Positions 11,175-23,700 of a stretch of DNA of 36,320 bases are shown here, piece after piece (position 1 is the stretch's first letter; the number at the start of each line of letters is the position of its first letter). The translations under genes and the position numbers were made by a program. Source of the DNA: Isohypsibius dastychi (taxonomy: Eukaryota; Tardigrada; Eutardigrada; Parachela; Isohypsibiidae); NCBI GenBank assembly GCA_034696485.1, contig JAQIWT010000099.1:1-36320 (forward strand), given 5' to 3'. The notes under the pieces are model-generated. The model was not told where the DNA came from. It worked only from the letters and a program-made list of their open reading frames with translations, and did not search any database.

Positions 11175-12943
11175 TTACATTTGCTGGAGCAACTGATCCA
11201 CCTGATTCAGCACTATCACGCAAAACGCTCGTCCTGCAACACTGCTTCGAGAATTTGGGTAAAGAATAGAACGTACTTTCCGTCATTAATCTGGATTTGT
11301 TTTCATGCGTGTTTCTTGCTTTCCAGATAACAATCAGCTTCAATATCGATTGATCTCAGGAATTCCTGCTAGTTCGCTTGCTGTTAATCATTCCCAAACA
11401 TTCTCCTATCAGCTGACAAACGCTGACCAAGATCGCATTAAGGTTTGTTCAGATATTTCCAACTTCCGGTCGCTGTCTACATCCATTTCTTTGCCTTCTT
11501 TTCGAAGAAATTGACTGGAGACGATGATTTCTATTTCATTCGTGCCCGGATGAGTGCCGGAAATTGAAACCATGCAGTCATATTGCCGCGCGGTAAGAGG
11601 CAATTCTGTTTTTGATACCTAATTTTTTCTTATAAGTACCAGACGTGGATTCTTGCTCGATTTTGAAATTTTGTTGTGTATTATATCTTGATTCTGTGCG
11701 ATCATGAAACATGGATTCTGAATCATTGGCTATAAAATTTGAGAGAATCACACAAACCTAATTTATTTCTTGGACCGGAAGTGACTTCTTTTCTGTTGTA
11801 AACTTTACTTGTAGGTTCGATTTCAACTTGAGTTTTTGTGTTTTGAACGGCGCTGATGTATGGAATTGAGATTACTGGATTTTCTGATCGGTTTCGACGT
11901 ATCTGTGATAACTTTTCTGTTGAAGGCGTCAGTTTTCCTTCTTTTCTGACCGATGTTTTCAGAGATGTCCCTGCTGTATCCATAACGGTGAATCTGGATG
12001 CTTTTGGAAAAATCTTTGCCGTCGAGACTTCTCCGGCAGATCGGATGGATTCTCGCGTTAGGAGCATGATCGATCTCGATTCTGGATCCACTTCCGTTCT
12101 ATCTGGGATCATCAACGTCAGAGGCAGCCAACAAGGTCCAACGTAAGTGCGGAAACATATTTTGGGTTAAACATTTGGAATGGTGATTAGATTGTTCTTA
12201 TTGCTATACCTTTTTCAGGCCGGACTTGGAAGGATATAAAAGGAAACTTGCAAGAGAAAAGGCGGAGAAACTCGCAGTGGAGTCCGGAGATAACCGCTCC
12301 TTTTTGGCCAAGTATGTCAGTGTGTTTCGAGGATTATGAAATAGCTAGTTGCTGGTATGTTGTTGACATTTGAATGTTCAATCGATGTTGTTGATCTCGA
12401 TTCAGGAAATTAACAAATTTACGCCGAAACTCTTTATTCGGATCTGTATTTTTGTTTGAGATATTGAAAGTTTTCCGGACGTTCTCGGATCGTCAAAAAT
12501 TCTCGGTTTCACAAACAAAGTACTTAATACGCCGATTTATCAAGCACTCTTCATCAACTTGACCCGTTGGATTTTTCACGATTTTCTTACGTGTTTTTAA
12601 TCCAGAAACGATGAATTTCGTTGCTTACTTTCAGTTGGTTTTTTGTTCTGGAACTGAGGAGATTTCAGTAAATCGGCTGGACATGTATCTCTACATTCAA
12701 ATCTCAAATTTGATATTTGAAAAGGATTGACTTATTTAATTTGAAATTAAATTCAACTAACTTGTTCAGCTATTTTTTTCGATTCGGTATTTTTGCTTGC
12801 CTTTACTGGATTAACCTTTTTATGGTCAATTTTTTCAGTGGATGTTCAATGTGCCGGTCGTATTGTTCATGATGTTCTCCGGCCAATTGGGCGGAAGTGG
12901 AGGGACGCACCGGCATGAACTCAAACCCTGGAAAATTGGATGA
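11175..12943 (+). CDS. emc10: ER membrane protein complex subunit 10 (EMC10)
   Basis: EMC10 is a lumenal/membrane subunit of the EMC, which inserts transmembrane segments into the ER membrane. Exons: 11175-11258, 11327-11442, 11508-11592, 11926-12142, 12219-12315, 12839-12943; all phases fit. Diagnostic runs in order: TLVLQHCFENLDNNQLQYR (family LEHSFE...F..RG), SYQLTNADQDRIK (SLSQRQLSEEER), GDDDFYFIRARMS, SFPSFLTDVFRDV then ITVNLDAFGKIFAVE, SFLAKYWM, and the anchor NVPVVLFMMFSG followed by a Gly-rich tail. The donor at 12316 (GTCAGT) is weak, but it joins AKY to WMFN exactly as in the family. Odd point: an in-frame TGA at 11565-11567 in the short third exon, where dropping one T would open the frame but then break the phase to the next exon. 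The signal-peptide exon upstream was not resolved. The locus may therefore be damaged or contain a base error. Confidence 0.85.
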
Positions 12944-14293
12944 TCAACAGCAAAAGAAATGATTTACCTGCTCCTGTTTTGATGGCATCCCATGAGATCA
13001 CAGCTGACCCAGTCAATTTCGTCCACGTTTTTTGTGCGCCGCTTTTGGATTAATTTAATGGATCACTGGTCTCTTATTGTTGTTTTACTGCGATGCGAAC
13101 CCTGCGTTTGAGAATCATTATGGGAAAACATCGTGATGAAAAAAATGGGAACGGCTGGCATTCATTTGTCAGCTAAATTGCTTCATTTCCGAGTCATTTC
13201 CAGTCTAGTCGTTCGTCCTTCGTAAAAAACCAGCTGCGGCGGTTGGCAGGGGGAAACAGTATGTAAACTGGTGGGATGACGCATCTTTGGTCAACAGGGT
13301 TGACGCAATTAGCCCAGGTAGGCCCCGGAATTTCGCAGTGTTTACGTCGGGTCGCGAATTAAAGCGCAGAACGAGACCGAAGAGAGAGAGAAGCGCTCCA
13401 GGCCGACGACCCCGCTCTTCCTCTCATCTCTCCCTCTCGGCTGGGCGCATGGGCCAGAAGGTTGCACTTGTTCCATTTCATTCCGTGCCATTCTTCATTT
13501 CCACACGCAAACTCCAAGTTTGCTCACCTTTCTTCATTTCTCCTTGGTTTTGGTTTGATCCTCTTCCGTTCGATTTTACGAAACTTGCTTTTCCCGATTC
13601 CCTCGGATAGGAGTTGAACTTGTTGATCGGATTCCAATTTGTGGCTGGAAGTTTGCACAGGTGCGCCATTGTCCGTTTGCCTTTTGAATGTTTGGCAGGA
13701 GAGATGGTATTAATCATAAATTATTGACTTGCCATTCGGTTAATTCAAATTTCAAACTTTTCATACGAAGAAGCCTGTCTGAGTGCCCTTTTACAAATCT
13801 CTCTGTAGTTTCTTGAAACCTGTTGCGCACTTTCTTGCTTTTCCAAGAAATGTCCCCTTGTTGTGCGGAAGTTCAATTTGTTGTTTTTGCAGGATTTACG
13901 GAATTTGTCAGTGAGCAAAGCGTGTTTGAGTTCAGACTCGGAAATATGATTTTGTAATTTGGAAGTGTACTTGTTTGGAAGTGATCGCCAGCTGACGGAC
14001 ATCGAAGACTGAAACATATTGGTGAGTCTTTCGAATTATCAGAGTGGCGTGTTGTAGTAGTGATTTTTCGACTGAAATTCTTTTTGGGAGTATGTTTCAC
14101 AAGCGGATTTTTGCCTCAGATTTGCCGGACGAAATCATGTTCTAGTTCTCAGTTGCAGTTTTGTTTTTAAGAACACAAATCTTTTGAGATTCTTATGATT
14201 TGGAGTACTTATTCTTATTTTACCGTTACATATCATCGCCTGAACACGTTGGGCTTTTTTTCTTGTGTTTTAAACTAGCATGTGTTTTTTCAG
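12944..14293. other. Intergenic region with GC-rich, GA/CT-rich core
   Basis: About 13260-13460 is GC-richer than its surroundings. It has TGACGCA elements (13276-13310), a GAGAGAGAG run (about 13382-13391) and CT-rich stretches, which could be a promoter for the following exon(s). A minus-strand ATG frame, 14017 down to 13745 (90 codons, Lys/Arg/Ser-rich), is open but matches nothing known to me and is not supported by splice signals. Confidence 0.3.
13745..14017 (-). CDS. Hypothetical small basic protein (weak)
   Basis: A 90-codon frame from an ATG at 14017 (MFQSSMSVSWRSLPNK...) to TGA/TAA near 13745. It is rich in Lys, Arg, Ser and Gln, has no signal peptide or membrane segment, and shows no recognisable domain. 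Composition is protein-like, but the surrounding region shows no second exon or clear promoter. It may be chance. Confidence 0.2.
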   Translation of the reverse strand: MFQSSMSVSWRSLPNKYTSKLQNHISESELKHALLTDKFRKSCKNNKLNFRTTRGHFLEKQESAQQVSRNYREICKRALRQASSYEKFEI

Positions 14294-14431
14294 TACTGTT
14301 CAACAAGAAGCAGAATTCGACATTCAGCATCGCACTCTGTGGATTATTCCTCTTCGCCGCCATTGCATTCGATCGCATTAACAACTTCTTCGTCGTCTAT
14401 CTCCTCACAACCTTCCCTCTTCTTTCTCCAG
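14294..14431 (+). CDS. Possible membrane-protein exon, unidentified
   Basis: A 138-base exon between a TTTTTTCAG acceptor and a CCAG|GTAAGG donor, phase 1 at both ends. It encodes a polar start (NKKQNST) and two hydrophobic stretches (FSIALCGLFLFAAIAF and FFVVYLLTTFPLLSP), a hairpin of two likely membrane segments. Neighbouring exons of the same gene were not found: 13880-14030 and 14640-14740 have splice-like sites but no convincing frame. The family is not recognised. It could be a fragment of a multi-pass ER protein or a chance frame. Confidence 0.35.
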
Positions 14432-14738
14432 GTAAGGGATCTCTTGACTCGTTGTTCAACATTGATATCCTCGCTTGAGAAACGAGAAATACAGTTTAGA
14501 CTGACCGGAAGTGGTCACTTTTATCTCGCTTGACGTTCTTGGCTGTATCTCCAGTTCTTTTATGCATTCGAAAAAGCAGATAGTCATATATTATTGATCA
14601 TTCAGATGATAAGAACTAACTGTTCAAATAGTAAGAAATAATCGTCTCCCGTTCGATAATTCCGGCACCATACTTTCTTTCAACTCCTTTCCAGAACTCG
14701 TCCTTTATAATTCCAGGTAAATTCTGACCGGAAGAAAA

Positions 14739-17700
14739 ATGCAGCGTGGAAACGATAACAAAAAGGGCGGCGGTGCGGAGCAGAAGGCAGATGGAGCTCC
14801 AGCGAAAGGTGGGTCAAGTCAAGTAAACAGTGCTGTTCTTTGTTAATGAGTAAACAACGGGTTTGTTGTAGTGAATTTGAGGACCAGAGGCAATGCTGCA
14901 GTTGCAGATGCACCACCTCCAAAGAAAGCTGTAGTAGGCCCGGAAGTTGGGAAGGGTAGACGTGAAGGTAAAATTGTTAAAATTATCACTTCGTAGACTA
15001 TGAAATATTTTCTGTGCAAATTATGAGAGCTCAAGTTTTTGGATATTATTAAATGAAACTCATTCTAGAAACCAGAAACTGACTCGAACTTCGCCTTTTA
15101 GCCATTTTTTTGAATTAATGGTGCCAGAACGTGAAAATCAGTGGAAATACACTGAGTCTGGATGGTTTGGACAATGGCGCCTCAGAAACTGAATGGTATC
15201 CCGAGCTCTCACTATTCTAAATGAAAATTCGGATCAAGATCTTAACTCTTGCCAAATGTAATTCATTTTTGTCATTTCTTTTCAATTTTCAGTGGCACCG
15301 CTACCTAAAACCGAAGTACCGAAACATCCGATTCTTCCGAAAGCAGCTGCTCCGGCGAAACAGTCGGCCCCCACGAAGCTCCCGGCAAACAATTCTGTTC
15401 CAGCCGGTAAGACATCGTTTGAGATATGAGATTTCATTTTTATGAGTAGATGTGCAGCTATCGATAGTGAATAAATTGTCTGTTTTTCGGAAGCATATTA
15501 AGAAGAAATTAGAATGCTATGAATGAATTGAATTTGCAGAACGGAAGTCTTCGAGATGAGATAGCCCGTCCCGGTTCTCGAATTAATCGTGAATTCAATT
15601 AATTGAGAAATAACTGAGTTCGCGATATGTAGTCTCTTGTTTTCTGTAGCCTTTTGTTTTCTGTAGTCGACAACTTTATTGAAATTTTATTGGTGAATTA
15701 TTTTATTAATTTATTCGGCAGACCTTTCCACCAGAAAATTTTTCGGTCCTGAAATTATTCGTAGTTCTCTGAAGATTCAGAGTACTTTATTTCTATAGGA
15801 TGGTTTTACTTCCGGAAAAAAGTGTTGTAATTAGTTTCGGTAAGTGTTTTTGTTTCTAGCTTCCGGATCAGTTCCAGCTGCTAAAAGCAATCCAGCTTCT
15901 GCGAACAACGAAGCCGAAATTCAGGCTGAAAAAGAAAAGATCAGTGCTCTTCGGGAGCAATTGGAGGCATTGAGGTAATTGCGACGAATTATTAACTTTT
16001 TGGATCAAAAACTGGAGCAGAATGAAATTAATGTAAATAAACTGAATGTTTCTTTAATTGGTTTGTTACTGCAGGTTCGACTTTGAGCTGATGACGCGGG
16101 AAAACGTCCAGCTAAAACGAGACAACTCGGAACTGCATATGGACATCCGGGCCATCCAAATGGCATACGGGTCGGTGATGGCCGAAGTGATCAGAAAGCA
16201 ATTTTTTGCGGACATACAGCAGGTGTGTGCAAATATTGTTGTCAAAGATTTGTTTCTGGTTAATTATTTCAAAAACTTTTGGAATTTATTTTATTAAGGA
16301 GAAAGATGTCAAGGACCTTCGAAGAAAGACCCAGCAGCTTGAGAACATGCTGGACGAAAGCCAGAAGAAGCTCCTGTCTAAGGAAAAGGCTCTGGAGGAA
16401 GCTGAAAAGAAGAGCGCTGATGTAAGTCGAAAAACCATAGGGAATCGTTTGTTTTGCGATTGTTTGGAAAGAGTTCTGGGTAGAGAATTGCATTTTATTG
16501 GGATGTTTACATGGCACTTGGTGCATTTTGACCAAGTGAGTTTGAAAGTGCGTTTGTCCAGAACGGAATTAGTGTTGCAAAGGGTGGATGAGGATTCTTT
16601 CGGTGTGTCTTTCGCAGCATCCAGCTGCTCAGCTTAATCTTCGGGGTTGTTTTGGGATAGGTGACATCACGGAAATTTTCTGCTACGTTCGAAGATCGGC
16701 CCCTAAAATGCTCTTGCCATGTTTGGATAAGTCTGATTTAGTGGGGAGGAAACAGGGCGGATTAGGGAAGTTTCTGCTTTGATTTTGTTCCACATTTGTG
16801 TTACTGAACAGTTCGGTCTTAAACATTACAGAAGCTGGATTTTGTTTTGGAAATCTGGTTTTGGGTTTCGTAGTTAATACCTGAATTTCAAATAAGGTTC
16901 GATTTTTAAAGAAGCTGAAATTTTTTCGTAAAATTTAATCCTCAGTTATTGTTCAGATTTTGAAAATATCTCTCTGTCAAGACCTTAGGGAAACAGATCG
17001 TCGCAATTTGTCCAAAATTTCGCTTTGAGAGATGTACTTGAATCCGTTTTCAGATTTATTTCATAATTAGTGATAATCTCTGTTCTCGTGGAAAATACCG
17101 CAACTTCCGGCATGTAAGAATGTGCTGTAATTTGAGACTCAGTAAGTCTCGGTTCGCGCTACGGGAAATTTCTTCTGCTTTAAATTGCGAATAAACCACT
17201 TTCGGTCCGGAGTGAACTTGGGTTTTACAAAATATTCAGTTTGGAATATCTGGATGTGTTGCGGTTTAGCTTTGATTTTGTGTTCCGAGGTTTTAAAAGA
17301 ATTCCAGCTGTGATATTCTGATTCAGGCGTTTTTCATGGTCATGCGCCACCAGTTTAACTAACAGATTTCGTCGGCATTACGCCGGCTTTCATGTTCTCT
17401 AATTACTCGGTCTTTTCTTTTCAAAAATAGATTCCGAAATAAACTGATGATAATTTACCCATAGCCTAGATTCGGAAAGTTAGCATGCGACGTTACAGTC
17501 TGGAAACTAAATCACTTGTTGTAAACTGTTCTCAGCCCCAAAGTGCGTTTGGCGATTTTGTTTGTGCTAAAATATTACAAGAGTATTAGTTTACAGTAAC
17601 TTTTTCTTGAGGCAGTTCATGTCGTAGTTTTTTCTCTTGAGAAAGTCGCTAGTGGATTCATGATTCTTTGCTGAAACTATCTGATATGGACCCAAATTCC

Positions 17701-20700
17701 GTTAAACCCAAAAACCGGCGCGCATCAACCGGAAATGAACCCCGAAGTGATCGAAAACCTTCTGGCCGGAAGTTCCCCGGTTTGGCTCTTGGGTCTTCGT
17801 TGATGAAGTCGCCGGCTGAAATGAAATTCCAGATTATCGCGAATGAGCTTCATAATATAGTTAACGTTCATATGAAGAGGGTTAGTTAAAATTGATGCTG
17901 TCAGCTGGTTTTTTTGTGATGAGGTCCTGTGTGTGGGGTGGGGTCTTCGGATCCGGTTGATTGGAAGCAGGGAAGGCACTGGTATCTTGACAAATATTTA
18001 CTGGGAAATATCTTACGTCATTCATCTTTTGCCAAATTACAGTTTTGATTTTATGGAATGCTTCGGGTTGGGCATGATTTTAATCTCGGTTCGCTGAATA
18101 TCCGTTTTATGAATCATTTGTTCCATCGGCTTTATTGTTTTGTTACTTTTAATTTTCATCGAAATTGAACACTATATTTCCTTCTTCGTTTATGTGTTTC
18201 TAACCTTTAAGTTTTTATTTCTCAAAGGTGTCCCGATCTTCGCAGACTTTAAAAGCTGGGTATTGAAACTAAATTCCAGAATTAATTTTGACTTGGACCT
18301 TTCAAAGAAACATCATCCTGAAATATTATGGCTTTCAAATTTGCAGCTCCTCTTTAATTATTTTCAGTCAGAAATGTAGTGGTTCTCAGCGTATTTGTCA
18401 GCAACTCGAGTCCGAAAAAATGTTGAAGTTTGTAAAATGAAAGTACAAAACATTTTGCCTCTTCTGAACTTTTTCAAGCCAGCAAGTGCTCGTTATATCC
18501 TTGCATTTTTTTATAAATTGAAAATTCCGCTGGTTGGAGAAGTTCAAATTGGTTTTAGAATCCTCGAATTAATTTCATGCAGCATGATGAATCAAGCACA
18601 TTGACTTTTCTCGCTTCAAATGCAAAAAAAGTTATTCAAATTCTTGCCAAAATGCGAAAACTAATGTTGTAAATGGTGACCATTGTTGTCGCGGTGAGTT
18701 GGTTGAGACGTGCGTCTGTCGGATGGGCATGTTTTCTACCGCATTCTTTTCCACAAACGCAAATGATTCACCGTCGAAATAAACAATTTCATAAATGGGC
18801 AAATATGCAGTACGCTTCTCTGAGGGGCACGGTTAGTCATTCAATAATATTACCGCTCATTTTTGTGTCAAACGCAAATTTTGGTTAATAAAGACATACA
18901 TTTCCGACTGCAAAACCAACTGCGTTTAAAAATTATTCCAAATTTTAAAAACGTTTGACTTTTGATTTTTACGGTTGGCCTGGTTTTGTACTTGTTTGAA
19001 TTGAAGTTGTGTAGTTTTTATTAATGGAACCGTCAAAGAAAGTCTGGGTTGAATGAGGTGACTGGCAAACGGGAGCCGCCTGGTTTGTTTTGGTTTTGAG
19101 GTGATGAGTTCATTTCGGGGCAACCGCTTGTCTACGAAACTGAATACGATAAACAGGCAGACTGAAACCCAAACAGCGCTTCTCTTTGTTCTGCATGCGC
19201 AGGTCAGTCAGATCCCTGGTATCGATCGGTTTACCGAGTCCGCTGTGATGACCTAATATCGAGTAGCCGTTGGAGAAGAGGCTTTAGAGCAAAGCATAAG
19301 AGTTCGTGCGTCGCCATCTCCAACGAAGCAGGTGGTTTTTCTTGATTCGAGCCAATATAATGGTCAATATTAATTTAACTCTGTGTTTTTTGCTCAGAAA
19401 CATTTGCCTCCTTTTAAGATAACAAGTTCTTTTTTGCACTAGATTTATTTCCTAATGAAAAGAATACATTACCACCAGATTTACCAAAAAACGGGAATAA
19501 ATTTTGGATATTTTTAAGTTTTGTCGATTATTTAGTTGATTTGTTATATTGGTGCCGTTAGTCATGTTGGTAACTTGAATTCTCTCCAGATTTTTTGCAA
19601 ACGCGAAAGTCCGTGTCAGCTTCAAATTCTGGCATTTTGGGAGGGCAATAAGCTTTTGTTAGCATGTGTTTTTGGATCTTATTTTGAAATTTAATCCGTT
19701 TTTGCAACTTGATGATACTTCAATCAACTTCCGGTTCGAGCAATCAGCGTTTAAAGCGATCGTGGTTAAATTGCCATTTCGGAAAATGATTATGTCTGAG
19801 CCGATCATTCTTCACAGAAGAAAATACTTTGGAAGCATCCCATCTTATTTTGACTTTATTAGGTTGTGAGTGGCGTCAGTTGGGTAACAAAAGCGATAAG
19901 CTTTCAGATATTGTCTCATGGCGATTTGTAAGTTCTCGTCGTTCTGGAAAAATAAAAATGAATGCGCATCGCAGTCAAACGAAAGGAATGACTGCTTTAG
20001 GGCAGCACGAGTTTAGAGATTAATTGTCGGCAATTAATCCAATCAGGAGACATGAAATGTTGCTCGGAAAAACTCAGCTGGACGGTTCGCCATTTTTTGA
20101 AAAAGTGAAAATAAATCTGAATTTATTTAGAATTTCAATTTTTCTCGCGTGATGTTTGTTTGTTTTTTCTCGTAAGAGTTTTGTCCTCGTGGTGGAGCGT
20201 GTCGATCGGCACGAGTAGAGTCTTTAAAAGTTCGCAAAAATGCGGATTTAACAAGAATCTGATTCAGCCCTTTAACAATATTAGTTTTTCGGTCCGGCTT
20301 GACACATCTCACTAGTGAATAATTGGGGTGGGTTTTATGAATATTGGCAACGATATGTGTTTATGTCGTTTCTTTTCTCAATGGCTCTTGTTCATAGGAA
20401 TCTCGAGCCACGTAATTACCGCCAGCTTCTCTGTTTCTCTCTCTCTTTCTTTTCTATAAGAGATGAGATTGAAATAGTGCTAGTCGCTCTTTTTGAGTCA
20501 TCCCTTACGACACTTTCTTGAATCTTTTCGATTGTTTATGTATGCGTGCAGATACGAGGATTTCTTTTCTTTTTCTTCATTGCGCTGGCTTTTCCGGTCG
20601 GACAGAAATTTTTGTGGAGAAGCAATCTATTGTCTTCAGTGTTTGGAACCTGGCCTGAATATTTATTCAAAAATTACTGTTTCGTCCGCAGGCTCATCTG

Positions 20701-23700
20701 CTCTTTGTTTTGAATCCAATAAAAGCAAAAAATAATAATTACCGGTGTAACAAAACTCGGTTATTCTTCACCAAATTGTTTCAGTAGTTTCAACATTCAT
20801 TTGATTTCTGAAAGTTAATACTTATTTCATTGTTTTAGCTCCTTTCCAAAAATGAGAGATTGGAGGAAGCTAACCAGTCCCTTGAAGGGGAAGTGGCCCA
20901 GTTCAGGCTGAAGCTGGATGAACGCGATGATCAAGAGGAAACCATTCGGCGTCTTGAAGCGAAAGCTGCTGAAAAAGAAACTAGATTGAAGGTATTTATT
21001 TCTTTGTTGATTTGAGTTAGTCGGATTTTAATGTTTGCGATTGCAGAAATTGGAAGGTGACGTGGAAATATTTGAGCGACAGATTTCCGACCTTATTCAG
21101 CGTAATGAGCAGCTAAAAAATGAACTTGAAGAAGCCAAACGAGCTGGTTTGGAGAAGGTAAGCTTCCGGCGCACAGCATTTCCGGTCGGAAACGCGAAAT
21201 TGCTTTCGATCTGTGGAAATCTTGTTGTCAAAGATATGATTCTGGTTAAGTATTTCAAAAAGTTTTTGAATTCATTTTATTAAGGAGGAAGATGTCAAAG
21301 ACCTTCAGAGGAAGACCCGTCAGATTCAGAAGATGCTGGACGAAACCCAGGAGAAGCTCCTGACCAAGGAGAAGGCTTTGGAGGATGCTGACAAGAGCGC
21401 TGATGTAAGTCGAGAAACCATAGGAAATCTTTTGTTTTGCGATTGTTTGATGATACTTCTGGGGGAGAGAATTGAATTTTATTGGGATGTTTAATGTGCG
21501 CTTCGTCCGTTTTGACCAAGTGAGTTTGAAAGTGCGTTTGTCCAGAACGGAATCAGTGTTGCAAAGGGTGAATGAGGATTTAGCAAAAAATGGCGGTGCC
21601 GTCAGTGAGTTTGCGTAGGAAGGGCGATGAGTTTTGGAGTTAAAGAAGAAAAAGAGCTGAGATGTTTTGGTGCGTCTTTCGCCGCATCCAGCTGCTCAGC
21701 TTAATTTTTGGGGTTGTTTTGGGATGGGTGACATCACGAAAATGTTCTGCTACGTTCGAAGATCGGTCCCTAAAATGCTCTTGTCATGTTTGGATTAGTC
21801 TGGTTTAGTGCTGCTGCCGGAAAGTGGTGGGGAGGGAGCAGGGCGGATGTGGGAAGTTTCTGCTTTTATTTTGTTCCACTTTTGTGGTTACTCAACAAAT
21901 CTCTTATGAACACTACAGAAGTTGGCATTTTTATTTTGAAATCAGTCTCGTGGTATTTCTTTTGATTTCCAAAATAACTGACAACCTTTTGTATCATTTT
22001 ATCTTCGATTACTGTTCAGATGTGAAAATAACTTCCGGTCAAGACTTGACAGAAACAAAAACATTTGTCCTAAGTTTTGTTCTTTTAGAAATCAAACAAT
22101 TTTGCACTTGAATACTATTTCAGAATTCATTCTTAATTATTGATAGTATGTGTTCACGCGTCGTCGTGAAAAACACCGCAACACCCATCACATTAAACTG
22201 GTTCAGTCATGTCAGATCTACAATCGGTTCGTGCAACGGAAAAAATAATTTTCTTTTCTAAATTGTGAACGAACTAGCTTTTCATTTCGAACATGGGTTT
22301 GAACCTAAATTTAAGCTTAACACATTATTTAACTTCAAATATTTGGGTTTGTTTTGCGTTTAAGCTTTCATTTTGTGTTCCGGGGTTCTCAAAGAACTCC
22401 AGCTGTTATATTCTGATTCAGGCATTTTTCATGGTCATGCGCCACCAGTTGAACTGACAGATTTCGTCGGCATTGCGCCCTTTCGTGTTCTCTTATTACT
22501 CGGTCTTTTCTTTTTAAAGATTCCGAAATAAACTGATGATAATTCACCCAGAGCCTAGATTCCGAAATTTAGCATGCGACTTTACAGTCTGGAAACTAAA
22601 TCACTTGTTGTAAACTGTTCTCAGCCCCAAAGTACGTTTCGCGATTTTGTTTGTGCGCAAATATTTCAAGAGTATTAGTTTACAGTAACTCTTTGTTGAG
22701 GGAGTTCATGTCGTAGTTTTTTCTCTTGAGAAAGTCGCTAGTGATTCTTTGAAATTATCTTATATGGATCTAACTTCCGGTAAACCCACAAACCGGCGCG
22801 CATCAACCGGAAATGAACCCCGAAGTGATCGAAAACCTTCTGGCCGGAAGTTCCCCGGTTTGGCTCTTGGGTCTTCGTTGATGAAGTCGCCGGCTGAAAT
22901 GAAATTCCAGATTATCGCGAATGAGCTTCATAATATAGTTAACGTTCACATGAAGAGGGTGAGTTAAATTTGATGCTGTCAGCTGGTTTTTTTGTGATGA
23001 GGTCTTGTGTGTGGGGTGAGGTCTTCGGATCCGGTTGATTGGAAGCAGGGAAGACACTTGTTATCTTGACAAATATTTACTGGGAGATAACTAACGTCAT
23101 TCATCTTTTGTTAAATGTCAGTTTTGGTTTTATGGAACTGATTCGGGTTGGGCATGAAATGACACTTCCGATTCCTGGAATATCCGCTTTATGAATCATG
23201 TGTTCCATTGGCAATGTGGCATATCATTATTGTTTTTTTGTAGTTTTTTTTTCTCTCGAAATTGGACACGATGCTCCATTGTTTATCATAGTGTTTCTGA
23301 ATCTTTCAGTTCTATGAGCCCCAATTTTTGTAGAAGATTTTGAAAGCTGGTACTGTAACTATATTTCGGGATCAATCTCTGGACTTTTTGAATGGTCTGA
23401 AAATAATCCTGACTTAGAATTCTGAAGAATTGAGATATTGTGGTTTTGAATTTGTGGTCTCTTTTTAGTTATTTTCAGTCAGAAATAAATTGTTTTTCAG
23501 CGTATTCATCAGTTAACATGAATCCGAGCAAACCTAAAATCATCTTCGCTGAATGTTTGAATGTACGGTGTAAAATTTGCCGCGCAGTTTCAAGAAGGCT
23601 TGTAAAATATATGCAAGTTTGTAAAATAAATTTGCGGGACACTTTGCATTTTCTGAATTTTTTTGAAGCCTGTTTGTTCTATTCTTGTGTTTTTTTATGA

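Larger units (their letters stand above)
16225..19828 (+). repeat. 3.6-kb direct repeat, copy 1
   Basis: Copy 1 of a segment repeated at 21205-24817, offset about 4.98 kb. It starts just inside the intron after exon 16075-16222 (GTTGTCAAAGAT...) and includes coiled-coil exon 16299-16421, most of the next intron, the alternative first exon 17686-17880, a conserved hairpin near 19268-19325, and ends near CAGAAGAAAATA at 19828. Identity varies from about 80% to 100% by eye, with blocks of near identity around the alternative exon and the hairpin. About 150 bases (19109-19261) are present only in this copy. No terminal repeats of a transposon were seen, so unequal exchange is the likely cause. 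Confidence 0.9.

Noticed and set aside
19101-19325. C/D box snoRNA around GTGATGA
   Set aside because: RTGATGA words exist, but no properly placed CTGA D box or terminal stem was found.
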